From an uncultured Clostridia bacterium (GTDB lineage: Bacteria > Bacillota > Clostridia > UBA1381): DNA of 5,568 nucleotides. Shown piece after piece: positions 1 to 5,568 of the stretch (its first letter is position 1; every line of letters starts with the position of its first letter). A program made the position numbers and the translations under genes. The stretch is from assembly GCA_944391255.1 (NCBI GenBank), contig CALXSW010000022.1, forward strand, positions 1-5,568, in the 5' to 3' direction. Under the pieces are notes generated by a model. It was given only the letters and a program-made list of their open reading frames with translations. It did no database searches and was not told the origin of the DNA.

Positions 1-2
1 CG

Positions 3-350
3 AGAACGATGGTATGTGTTCCGGCTCAGATCATAACAAGCAAGGAAAATCAGGAGAAGATGAAGCAGGGCGGACAGGTAAAGCTTGAAGGTCCTGTGCA
101 TATCAATCCGCTTCTTCTTACAGACAATGAGGGCAGAAAAGTATTCCCATTGTTCTCAAGTGAGGAAACGATACCTGATGATATAAAGTCAAAGTCACCA
201 AAGGTAAATATGCCTATGGCAAACTGCTTGAACATATTGAAGAATATAAAGGATGTAAACACATTCGCGCTCGATCCATTCACAGCTAATGTTCGTATAA
301 ATGTGGAAATAAAGGAAAATCCACAGGCAGCAAAGAGCAACAATAAATAA
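3..350 (+). CDS. SseB-like domain protein, 5' end outside window
   Basis: The frame is open from the left edge and ends at TAA 348-350, giving about 115 visible residues. The pattern fits the N-terminal SseB domain (enhanced serine sensitivity family): a strand reading VCVPAQI, then NPLLLTDNEGRKVFPLFSSEE, then a helix around ANCLNILKNI and a final strand pair around ALDPFTANVRINVEI. The tail is short and rich in N, K and Q. ATG at 9 falls inside what should be the first domain strand, and no ribosome binding site can be seen in the eight bases before it, so the gene most likely starts upstream; a start at 9 cannot be excluded. There is no signal peptide or membrane segment in the visible part, suggesting a cytoplasmic protein. 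The biochemical role of SseB-domain proteins is poorly defined and nothing here adds to it. A hairpin terminator follows at 407-447. Confidence 0.62.
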   Translation, partial: RTMVCVPAQIITSKENQEKMKQGGQVKLEGPVHINPLLLTDNEGRKVFPLFSSEETIPDDIKSKSPKVNMPMANCLNILKNIKDVNTFALDPFTANVRINVEIKENPQAAKSNNK

Positions 351-406
351 GATCAGTTTACAGACACTGTAAAAGTGTTTTGCGCTATTTTGCTAAAGCT
401 CAAAGA

Positions 407-447
407 GGCTGCTGCAAGCTTATTGAGTTTGCAACAGCCCCTTTTTT
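407..447 (+). terminator. Rho-independent terminator or leader attenuator
   Basis: Arm 407-420 pairs with 426-439: 14 positions with one C/A mismatch (412 with 434) and one G-T wobble (418 with 428). The loop is five bases (421-425). Six T residues follow at 442-447 after two unpaired C. It is well placed to end the SseB-like gene. It is also only 28 bases ahead of the next start codon, and I see no good promoter after it. It may therefore lie in the leader of the downstream gene, where it could attenuate transcription; that second role is inference. Confidence 0.75.
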
Positions 448-456
448 AACAACAAA

Positions 457-465
457 AGGAAAGGG
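457..465 (+). promoter_or_regulatory. Ribosome binding site of the GH26-like gene
   Basis: The purine-rich stretch AGGAAAGGG ends 10 bases before ATG 476. It decides the start. A much longer frame could begin at TTG 380, but that would translate the terminator hairpin and place an unlikely Cys-rich stretch ahead of the signal peptide. Confidence 0.7.
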
Positions 466-475
466 ATCAGACACT

Positions 476-2677
476 ATGAAGAAAAGGCTTGTGGTCGCGG
501 CTTGCGCGGCTGCATTGACGCAGCTTACTGTAAATGTCAGCGCCTATGAATGGCCGGCAGAGTTCTGGCCGATCACAGAGGCATATGAGCAGGCTATAAA
601 AAACAATGATACCGAGAACATAATAATTACAGCAACACAAACTCTTGAACTTCTCAAGGACGCGGAGGAGGATCAGGATATATTGATGTGCCGCGGCGAC
701 AGGCTCCAAAGTCTTGCACTCGCGTTGTCGAAAAAGGGCAGATATGATGAGAGCGCTGATGTGTATGAGGAGTTCAGATATTATGCTGAAAAATTGGGTT
801 GGGACGATTCAGTAAAAATACTTAATGCGCGCGTTTTGCAGTATCGTTCTGAGCTGAAGCTTTACACCGACGGCGGCGAAGGCGTTTATTACGGAGCAAA
901 GAACGAGCCAAAGACGGGTTTATATTTTGGAGCTGTTGAGAATGGCCCTATACGCGAGTACATACCAAATGAGTCAATGATCTTGGCATATCACGAAATT
1001 GAAAATACAAATGTCGATTATATAAAGACTGCGCTTCAAGATGCGCGGGATAATGGTGTTCTTTTGGAGTTAGCTTTAAATTGTCTGGCGCAGGGCGATG
1101 ACATACGGAACATACATTCATTTGAAACGACATTGTCAAAGATGTCAGATCTTCTTAAAGAATATAGTGACGTGAATGTTATACTTAGATTTGGGGCAGA
1201 ATTTGATATATGGCCTAACCTTTCAACGCCGGACGAATTCAAATCGGCATACAGATATGTGTCAGACTATTTTAAATCGAGGAATGACAATGTTGCGATG
1301 TCGTGGAGTCCTAATCAGGTGGCAAGCTGGTATGTTGATATAGACGATTACTATCCGGGAGATGAATATGTTGACTGGATAGGCGTGTCATTATATGCTC
1401 AGCCGTATTTTATCGGTCAGTCAGTCCCGTATGATGATTATAATGAGGTCGTATTTAAAACGGGTCCGAACTGTGATCCGATAATTTCGCTGCGTGATAT
1501 GATAGAAACATATGGCGACAGAAAGCCGTTTATCATATCTGAATCGGGGCAGAGCCGCTATGTATATTCCGGTCATAATGAGGATTGGAGCGATTGGGCG
1601 GTAAAGCGGATGAATGAATATTATGGATACCTTCCTATGGTGTATCCTCAGATAAAGGCGATCGCATATTTTGACTATTACCCTGAGGGCGAAACTAATG
1701 ACTATACGCTTACGCCTGATAAGGAGATGCGCGACAATTATGTGGATAAAACTAAAGGTGCGCGGTTCATACAGAACAGCGTGAACAGCTCCACATCGTA
1801 TTGCTATAGAGAGATACTTGACAGCACATTGTTTAACGACACGGCTATGTTTGCGTCATATGTTCACATATATAATACGGAGATAGCCGGAGTGTCGTAT
1901 TTTATAGACGGTGAGCAGGTAGGCTGGTCAAATGAGCTTCCTTATAAAGCGTATGTGGATCTTACAGGCTATGAACCGGGCGTGTACACATTGAAAAGCG
2001 TGGCGACAGGCGAGAACGGTGTTCAGGTAGAAACGGAAAGAAAAATACAGATAGGCGAATCGATAGACGATATAAAGGTCATGTTGGACGGTGAGGAGCT
2101 TGACACTGAAAATAAAGTCGTCATGCATAACAACAGGACAATGCTCCCTATGCGCGAGATATTTGAGTCATTGGGCGCTGAGGTCAGCTGGGACGAATCT
2201 ACAAAGCGCGCAAGCGCAAAAATCGGCGGTGACGTTGTTGAAATAGCCGATGAAGAAAACGTTATATATCTAAACGGCGAGCCGGTGAGCATAGACGTTC
2301 CTGGATTTATAATGGACAGCAAGACGTATGTTCCTGTACGCGCGGTTTCTGAAATTTTCGGATATGAGGTTTCATGGGACAGTGAAAACGGCATTGTGAT
2401 AATAAACAGTTCAGAGAAGAAAGACGAAGAGAAGCCGATAGCCGGACCGGAGCCAAGCGAAGAGCCGGCTGATGAAGCAGCAGAAGAAGAAACAGATGAT
2501 GTGACAGAAGAAATATCAAAATTGGGATTCCATACAGGAGGCGCGTTAGATGCGGAAAGGTTTGATACACTTATGTTGTGGAGATGGCAAGGGCAAGACG
2601 ACATCAGCGATCGGAGCGGCGATACGCTGCATAGGAGCTGGCGGAAAGGTTCTGTTTTTTCAGTTCTTAAAGGATAA
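476..2677 (+). CDS. Secreted GH26-like glycoside hydrolase with TPR-like, Ig-like and stalk domains
   Basis: A 733-residue exported protein. Residues 1-23 form a signal peptide (MKKR, hydrophobic core, VSA before Tyr24). Residues about 28-130 are helical and TPR-like (ALALSKKGRYDESADVYEEF). Residues about 140-430 resemble a GH26-type (beta/alpha)8 barrel: RFGAEFDIW gives candidate acid/base Glu242, PGDEYVDWIGVSLY (295-307) is typical of the fold, and FIISESG gives candidate nucleophile Glu356. Family mannanases usually have a His before the acid/base Glu; here it is Ala, so substrate and activity are uncertain. Residues about 437-528 look like a bacterial Ig (Big_9-like) domain. Residues about 533-645 are a copper amine oxidase N-terminal-like 'stalk' domain with two similar halves (LPMREIFESLGAEVSWDE and VPVRAVSEIFGYEVSWDSE). 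An acidic Pro/Glu linker follows (648-680). No LPXTG or SLH anchor is seen. The last 42 residues (692-733) overlap cobO out of frame and may not be native. A polysaccharide-acting enzyme outside the cell is the best guess. Confidence 0.72.
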   Translation: MKKRLVVAACAAALTQLTVNVSAYEWPAEFWPITEAYEQAIKNNDTENIIITATQTLELLKDAEEDQDILMCRGDRLQSLALALSKKGRYDESADVYEEFRYYAEKLGWDDSVKILNARVLQYRSELKLYTDGGEGVYYGAKNEPKTGLYFGAVENGPIREYIPNESMILAYHEIENTNVDYIKTALQDARDNGVLLELALNCLAQGDDIRNIHSFETTLSKMSDLLKEYSDVNVILRFGAEFDIWPNLSTPDEFKSAYRYVSDYFKSRNDNVAMSWSPNQVASWYVDIDDYYPGDEYVDWIGVSLYAQPYFIGQSVPYDDYNEVVFKTGPNCDPIISLRDMIETYGDRKPFIISESGQSRYVYSGHNEDWSDWAVKRMNEYYGYLPMVYPQIKAIAYFDYYPEGETNDYTLTPDKEMRDNYVDKTKGARFIQNSVNSSTSYCYREILDSTLFNDTAMFASYVHIYNTEIAGVSYFIDGEQVGWSNELPYKAYVDLTGYEPGVYTLKSVATGENGVQVETERKIQIGESIDDIKVMLDGEELDTENKVVMHNNRTMLPMREIFESLGAEVSWDESTKRASAKIGGDVVEIADEENVIYLNGEPVSIDVPGFIMDSKTYVPVRAVSEIFGYEVSWDSENGIVIINSSEKKDEEKPIAGPEPSEEPADEAAEEETDDVTEEISKLGFHTGGALDAERFDTLMLWRWQGQDDISDRSGDTLHRSWRKGSVFSVLKG
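2536..2541 (+). promoter_or_regulatory. Ribosome binding site of cobO inside the hydrolase frame
   Basis: A perfect AGGAGG lies eight bases before ATG 2550. TAG at 2547-2549 directly precedes the ATG in the cobO frame, so cobO cannot start further upstream. The site sits inside the hydrolase coding frame, so ribosomes translating the hydrolase would pass over it. Confidence 0.85.
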
Positions 2678-3077
2678 CTCATCATCGGAGCGGCGCATAC
2701 TTGAAGATATTGACGGAATAGAGCTGCTTGACGGATATTATTCGAACAAGTTTGTCTGGGATATGACGGACGGAGAAAAGGCGGCAGCATCAAGATTCTA
2801 CAGCATGGTATTTAACAAGATCGTAAAGCTCACGAATGAAAATGAATACGATATGCTTGTTCTTGATGAGGTTTTTGACGCTGTCGACTGCGACTTCATA
2901 CCGCGCGAGCAGCTGACATACTTTATCGATAATAAGCCATGCGGACTTGAAGTCATAATGACAGGCAGAAAACCATATCATGAGCTTATAGAAAGAGCTG
3001 ATTATATAACATATATGAAAAAGATCAAACACCCATATGACTCCGGCATAGGAGCGCGGAAAATGATAGAGTATTAA
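2550..3077 (+). CDS. cobO: Cob(I)alamin / cob(I)yrinic acid a,c-diamide adenosyltransferase (CobO/BtuR type)
   Basis: A 175-residue cytoplasmic enzyme, normal length for the family, which transfers the adenosyl group of ATP to the cobalt of reduced corrinoids to make adenosylcobalamin or its precursors, in synthesis or salvage. The P-loop GDGKGKTT is at residues 11-18, close to the N terminus as usual. It is followed by KVLFFQFLK (33-41), a Walker B-like strand MLVLDEV (102-108), LEVIMTGR (133-140), ADYITYMKKIKHPYDSGIGARKMIEY (150-175, containing the family's KHP and GI.AR signatures). The start is fixed by AGGAGG eight bases upstream and an in-frame TAG just before the ATG. No other cobalamin gene lies in the window, so a role in salvage or an isolated locus is possible. 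It probably shares a transcript with the hydrolase gene, whose 3' end it overlaps by 128 bases, and is followed by a hairpin terminator. Confidence 0.92.
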   Translation: MRKGLIHLCCGDGKGKTTSAIGAAIRCIGAGGKVLFFQFLKDNSSSERRILEDIDGIELLDGYYSNKFVWDMTDGEKAAASRFYSMVFNKIVKLTNENEYDMLVLDEVFDAVDCDFIPREQLTYFIDNKPCGLEVIMTGRKPYHELIERADYITYMKKIKHPYDSGIGARKMIEY

Positions 3078-3081
3078 AAGT

Positions 3082-3164
3082 AAAAAACACGCATATTCAG
3101 GCGATCATCTGAGTAATATATGAGATCAGATGGAAAAAAGCCATTTCAATATGCGTGTTTTTTT
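3082..3164 (+). terminator. Long hairpin terminator after cobO, symmetrical A and T tracts
   Basis: Arm 3082-3097 (six A, then CACGCATATT) pairs perfectly over 16 bases with 3148-3163, ending in a run of seven T (3158-3164). The tracts are symmetrical, so it could work in both directions, although no convergent gene is present. The 50-base interior is long for a terminator. It holds its own seven-base hairpin, 3106-3112 with 3126-3132, and a competing four-base hairpin, 3130-3133 with 3141-3144. It starts five bases after the cobO stop codon, and ending the cobO transcript is its likely job. Confidence 0.78.
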
Positions 3165-3203
3165 ATTTGTGAAGAAAATTTAACCATATATATAAAAATT
3201 GTG

Positions 3204-3232
3204 TTGATTTTAATGGTGTTATGATATATAAT
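3204..3232 (+). promoter_or_regulatory. SigA-type promoter for the EAL gene
   Basis: TTGATT (3204-3209) and a perfect TATAAT (3227-3232) are separated by 17 bases, with start of transcription expected near 3239. This leaves a leader of about 97 bases before ATG 3336. A second TATAAT at 3294-3299 lacks a convincing -35 box and is a weaker alternative. The surrounding DNA is very AT-rich, so chance matches are possible, but spacing and box quality are good. Confidence 0.62.
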
Positions 3233-3239
3233 AAATATG

Positions 3240-3256
3240 TATCTATAATATAGGTA
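3240..3256 (+). promoter_or_regulatory. Dyad at the predicted transcription start, possible operator
   Basis: The 17-base sequence is an inverted repeat: eight-base arms 3240-3247 and 3249-3256 around a single A, with one T/G wobble position. It lies just after the TATAAT at 3227-3232, where a repressor would block transcription. No regulator gene is adjacent and AT-rich DNA makes such dyads by chance, so this is a weak call. Confidence 0.25.
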
Positions 3257-3321
3257 TGATAAAAAGAATATTTTATGACGAAAAATTTTATCGTATAATT
3301 TATTTCTTGATTGGTATCTAT

Positions 3322-3326
3322 GGGGG
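3322..3326 (+). promoter_or_regulatory. GGGGG ribosome binding site of the EAL gene
   Basis: GGGGG ends nine bases before ATG 3336 and can pair with the CCUCC of 16S rRNA with one G-U pair. It is less typical than the AGGAGG of cobO but is the only candidate in the right place. Confidence 0.5.
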
Positions 3327-3335
3327 CAGAAAAAT

Positions 3336-5492
3336 ATGAATATACCGTCGAGGTTGACAAGACTTTATAAAACAGTGATATTGGAATGGCTGATAATAAT
3401 TTGTTTTGCCGTGTTTTTTGTATACAACGTATATGATGTGGGCATAGACAGCGCAGAGGTTCTTGCGAGCGCTAATATGCGAATAGATTCTATAAAAGCC
3501 AAGGAGAATATCGATAAGCTCATGAATGAGCTGACGTCGCTGTCAGAGTCAATGGACGATAGGGTGATAGAGGATCCGGAGTATGGGATCGAATATTTTA
3601 AACCATATAGAGAGAGATTTCATTTAAGGAATCTGAATTTTGTTTCTCTTGACGGTAATATATATACAGTAGAAGGAGCTACGCTCAATATCAGTGACAG
3701 GGAATACTTTCACAAAACGCTTGAGAATCAGGTTTCTGTTTCATATGTTCTTTCCTCATATCTTAACGGCGACATGATAAACGCCCTGGCAGTGCCTGTG
3801 ATTCGTGATTATAAGATCATCGGGATATTGTCAGCTACGGTAAATTCAGAAGATCTCGCCGATATAATGTCTTTGAATGATATAAGTGCCGGAAAAGAAA
3901 CGCTTCTTTTTGACGGCGATGGTCATTTTATTACCGGTGTCAACATGAAGAATACATATGAAACAATAGGCGAATACCTTCACGACATGGACGATAGCGA
4001 TAGGCAAAAGCTTTTTTCTGATATGAAAAATGAACAGCGCGGATATGTGAGAGGCAGGCATGACGGACGTTCATATATACAGTACTATTCACCGACACAT
4101 CTCAATAACTGGTGGATGATGGTTCAAGTGCCGGAAACAGAGATCTACAGCTATGTGCTGAAGCATTCATATATTATATTTATCGCAGTCGGCGTATTGA
4201 TGATATTTATGACGCTTTTGACGTATAAGCTTCATAACTATTATCTGCTGCTCCATAAAAATATCATGGCGAGCGAGGAAACGGACGATATATGCGGAGG
4301 TCATAACGAGATATATCTGAGGCGAAATATATCGTCAAGAGTCGAAAAAGATAAGGAATGGACTCTGATAGAGATAGAAGTGAACAATATAAATAATCTG
4401 TTCAAGCTAATAGGCATAGACAGAGTTTATTCTCTATTGAGGAGATATTATAAAAAACTTGAAACTTTGCTTTACGATGATGAGATACTCGCTCATGTAA
4501 GCCACGGAATATATAAGCTTCTTATTCACAGATATGATATGGATGACGTGATGAGTATAGTCGAGAAAATAGAGAATATAGACTATAATGTAAAGCCGAA
4601 AATCGGTATATTCAGAATAGAGGATCACAACAAAAGCTATGAGAGAATGAGCCTGAAAACGCTTGCCGCTAAAAACAGTCTGGGACTTATGGAGAATTAC
4701 GCGTTTTATGATTCTATTCTTCTGCAGAAGGAGATAAGCAAGGCGGAGATCGAAAAGTCTATAGAGGATGGTATGGCTAATGATGAGTTCTTTTTCATGC
4801 TTCAGCCTAAATATGATGTGCAAACGGGGAAAATATGCGGCGCAGAGGCTCTGGCGCGCTGGTATCATGATAACAAGACTGTAAGTCCTGCGGAGTTCAT
4901 ACCTGTATGTGAAGCGACGGGTGAGATAAGAAGACTTGATTTTATAATACTTGATAAGGTGTGCAAGTTTATAAGCGAGAGTATAGGCCGCGGAATGAAA
5001 ATTGTGCCGATATCAATAAATCTGTCGCGCATATATATAAATGAGGAAAATCTTGCTGAACGTTTAAATGAAATTGTCGATTCATACGGAATAGATAGAA
5101 GATACATAGAGCTTGAGCTCACTGAAACGTCTATTGATCCAACTGAAAGCGTGTTCAAGGAGAACATAAGAAGGCTTAAGGAAAACGGATATCGCGTATC
5201 TCTTGACGATTTCGGGGCAGGATATTCGTCGATGAAGACGTTTGCCGAAAGTGAGTTTGACGCGGTCAAGCTTGACAAGACGTTTATTGACGGTATAGAT
5301 GACGGAAGATGGCGCGACATGATAAGCTTTGCAATAAAGACAGCAAAGAAATACGATGTTGAAATTGTAGCAGAGGGAGTGGAAACAAAGGAGCAGTATG
5401 AATTTTTACGAGAATCAAGCTGCGACATAATACAGGGCTACTATTTCAGCCGGCCTGTGAACCCAATGCGCTTTGCTGCTATGATAGAATAA
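3336..5492 (+). CDS. Membrane sensor cyclic-di-GMP phosphodiesterase (dCache, degenerate GGDEF, EAL)
   Basis: A 718-residue inner-membrane signalling protein. Transmembrane helices at about 15-33 and 277-297 enclose an extracellular dCache-like sensor (about 35-270), with NISDREYF at 118-125, AVPVIRDYKIIGILSATV at 152-169 and NNWWMMVQVP at 257-266 matching that fold. Residues about 320-460 are a GGDEF-type domain without catalytic signature: the usual GGDEF is SHGIY (389-393) and the metal-binding D.D is E348/N350, so cyclase activity is not expected. Residues about 470-718 are an EAL domain with all key residues visible: E504 in EALAR, N562, E594 in ELTE, D624 and D625 in DDFGAGYSS, K645, E680 and E683 in EGVE, and Q700. 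Their spacing fits active phosphodiesterases, so hydrolysis of cyclic-di-GMP to pGpG is likely, tuned by an external ligand and perhaps by GTP binding to the dead GGDEF domain (inference). It has its own promoter and terminator and appears monocistronic. Confidence 0.9.
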   Translation: MNIPSRLTRLYKTVILEWLIIICFAVFFVYNVYDVGIDSAEVLASANMRIDSIKAKENIDKLMNELTSLSESMDDRVIEDPEYGIEYFKPYRERFHLRNLNFVSLDGNIYTVEGATLNISDREYFHKTLENQVSVSYVLSSYLNGDMINALAVPVIRDYKIIGILSATVNSEDLADIMSLNDISAGKETLLFDGDGHFITGVNMKNTYETIGEYLHDMDDSDRQKLFSDMKNEQRGYVRGRHDGRSYIQYYSPTHLNNWWMMVQVPETEIYSYVLKHSYIIFIAVGVLMIFMTLLTYKLHNYYLLLHKNIMASEETDDICGGHNEIYLRRNISSRVEKDKEWTLIEIEVNNINNLFKLIGIDRVYSLLRRYYKKLETLLYDDEILAHVSHGIYKLLIHRYDMDDVMSIVEKIENIDYNVKPKIGIFRIEDHNKSYERMSLKTLAAKNSLGLMENYAFYDSILLQKEISKAEIEKSIEDGMANDEFFFMLQPKYDVQTGKICGAEALARWYHDNKTVSPAEFIPVCEATGEIRRLDFIILDKVCKFISESIGRGMKIVPISINLSRIYINEENLAERLNEIVDSYGIDRRYIELELTETSIDPTESVFKENIRRLKENGYRVSLDDFGAGYSSMKTFAESEFDAVKLDKTFIDGIDDGRWRDMISFAIKTAKKYDVEIVAEGVETKEQYEFLRESSCDIIQGYYFSRPVNPMRFAAMIE

Positions 5493-5503
5493 TATAATAA
5501 TAT

Positions 5504-5543
5504 AAAGCCGGTGATCAATAAACAGAACGATCACCGGCTTTTT
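5504..5543 (+). terminator. Rho-independent terminator of the EAL gene
   Basis: A perfect 13-base stem pairs 5504-5516 with 5529-5541 around a 12-base loop, GC-rich in its centre (GCCGGTGATC), and runs into five T at 5539-5543. It begins 11 bases after the stop codon. Confidence 0.92.
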
Positions 5544-5568
5544 GATGTTATCGTTTAAATGTCAGAAT

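Noticed and set aside
380..475. Upstream TTG-started extension of the hydrolase gene
   Set aside because: It would translate through the terminator hairpin and bury the signal peptide; ATG 476 has a good ribosome binding site and opens with a classic signal sequence.
351..475. Cobalamin riboswitch in the leader of the hydrolase-cobO transcript
   Set aside because: The 125-base gap is too short for a full cobalamin riboswitch, and I see no B12-box-like conserved core.
361..475. Direct repeat CAGACACT at 361-368 and 468-475 flanking the hairpin
   Set aside because: Eight bases is short, the flanks differ, and nothing between suggests an inserted element.
2023..2793. 256-codon antisense frame opposite the hydrolase and cobO
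   Set aside because: Its Ser-rich, low-complexity translation mirrors the acidic codons of the + strand gene, it spans two recognised genes, and no ribosome binding site or domain is apparent.
3163..3360. 65-codon minus-strand frame in the intergenic region
   Set aside because: Composition reflects AT-rich DNA (Tyr, Ile, Phe, Leu), and it covers the predicted promoter and the start of the EAL gene.
4865..5428. 187-codon antisense frame opposite the EAL domain
   Set aside because: It is a shadow of the conserved EAL coding sequence, Ser-rich and without a recognisable domain.
5548..5568. Possible last codons of a convergent minus-strand gene (ILTFKR then TAA)
   Set aside because: Only six codons are visible at the window edge, which is too little to support a gene.

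Overview
The window looks like chromosomal DNA of a low-GC Firmicute, most likely a member of the Clostridia. The reasons are AT-rich intergenic DNA, heavy use of ATA and AGA codons, strong AGGAGG-type ribosome binding sites, Rho-independent terminators, and a secreted protein carrying the 'stalk' (copper amine oxidase N-terminal-like) domain typical of Clostridia. Genus cannot be told from the sequence alone. No tRNA, rRNA, insertion sequence, CRISPR array or phage gene is visible. All genes are on the + strand and no gene-free stretch exceeds 300 bases.

Layout. (1) Positions 3-350 hold the C-terminal part of an SseB-like domain protein that begins outside the window. (2) Positions 351-475 are a short intergenic region containing a strong terminator-like hairpin only 28 bases before the next start codon. 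(3) Positions 476-2677 encode a large secreted protein: signal peptide, TPR-like helical region, GH26-like catalytic barrel with two candidate catalytic glutamates, Ig-like domain, stalk domain and acidic tail. (4) Positions 2550-3077 encode a CobO/BtuR-type cob(I)alamin adenosyltransferase, whose first 128 bases lie inside the hydrolase reading frame in another phase. (5) Positions 3078-3335 hold an 82-base hairpin terminator and an AT-rich promoter region with a good SigA-type promoter and a dyad at the predicted transcription start. (6) Positions 3336-5492 encode a membrane-bound dCache / degenerate GGDEF / EAL protein, probably a sensory cyclic-di-GMP phosphodiesterase. It is followed by a clean terminator at 5504-5543.

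How the genes relate. The hydrolase and cobO probably share a transcript because no terminator lies between them, but no biochemical link is evident. The EAL gene appears to be its own transcription unit. The most unusual feature is the 42-codon out-of-frame overlap between hydrolase and cobO, which is either real overprinting or a one-base indel in the hydrolase 3' end. I see no convincing new multi-gene system. The points most worth checking are that overlap, the leader hairpin before the hydrolase, the complex hairpin after cobO, and the GGDEF domain turned non-catalytic.
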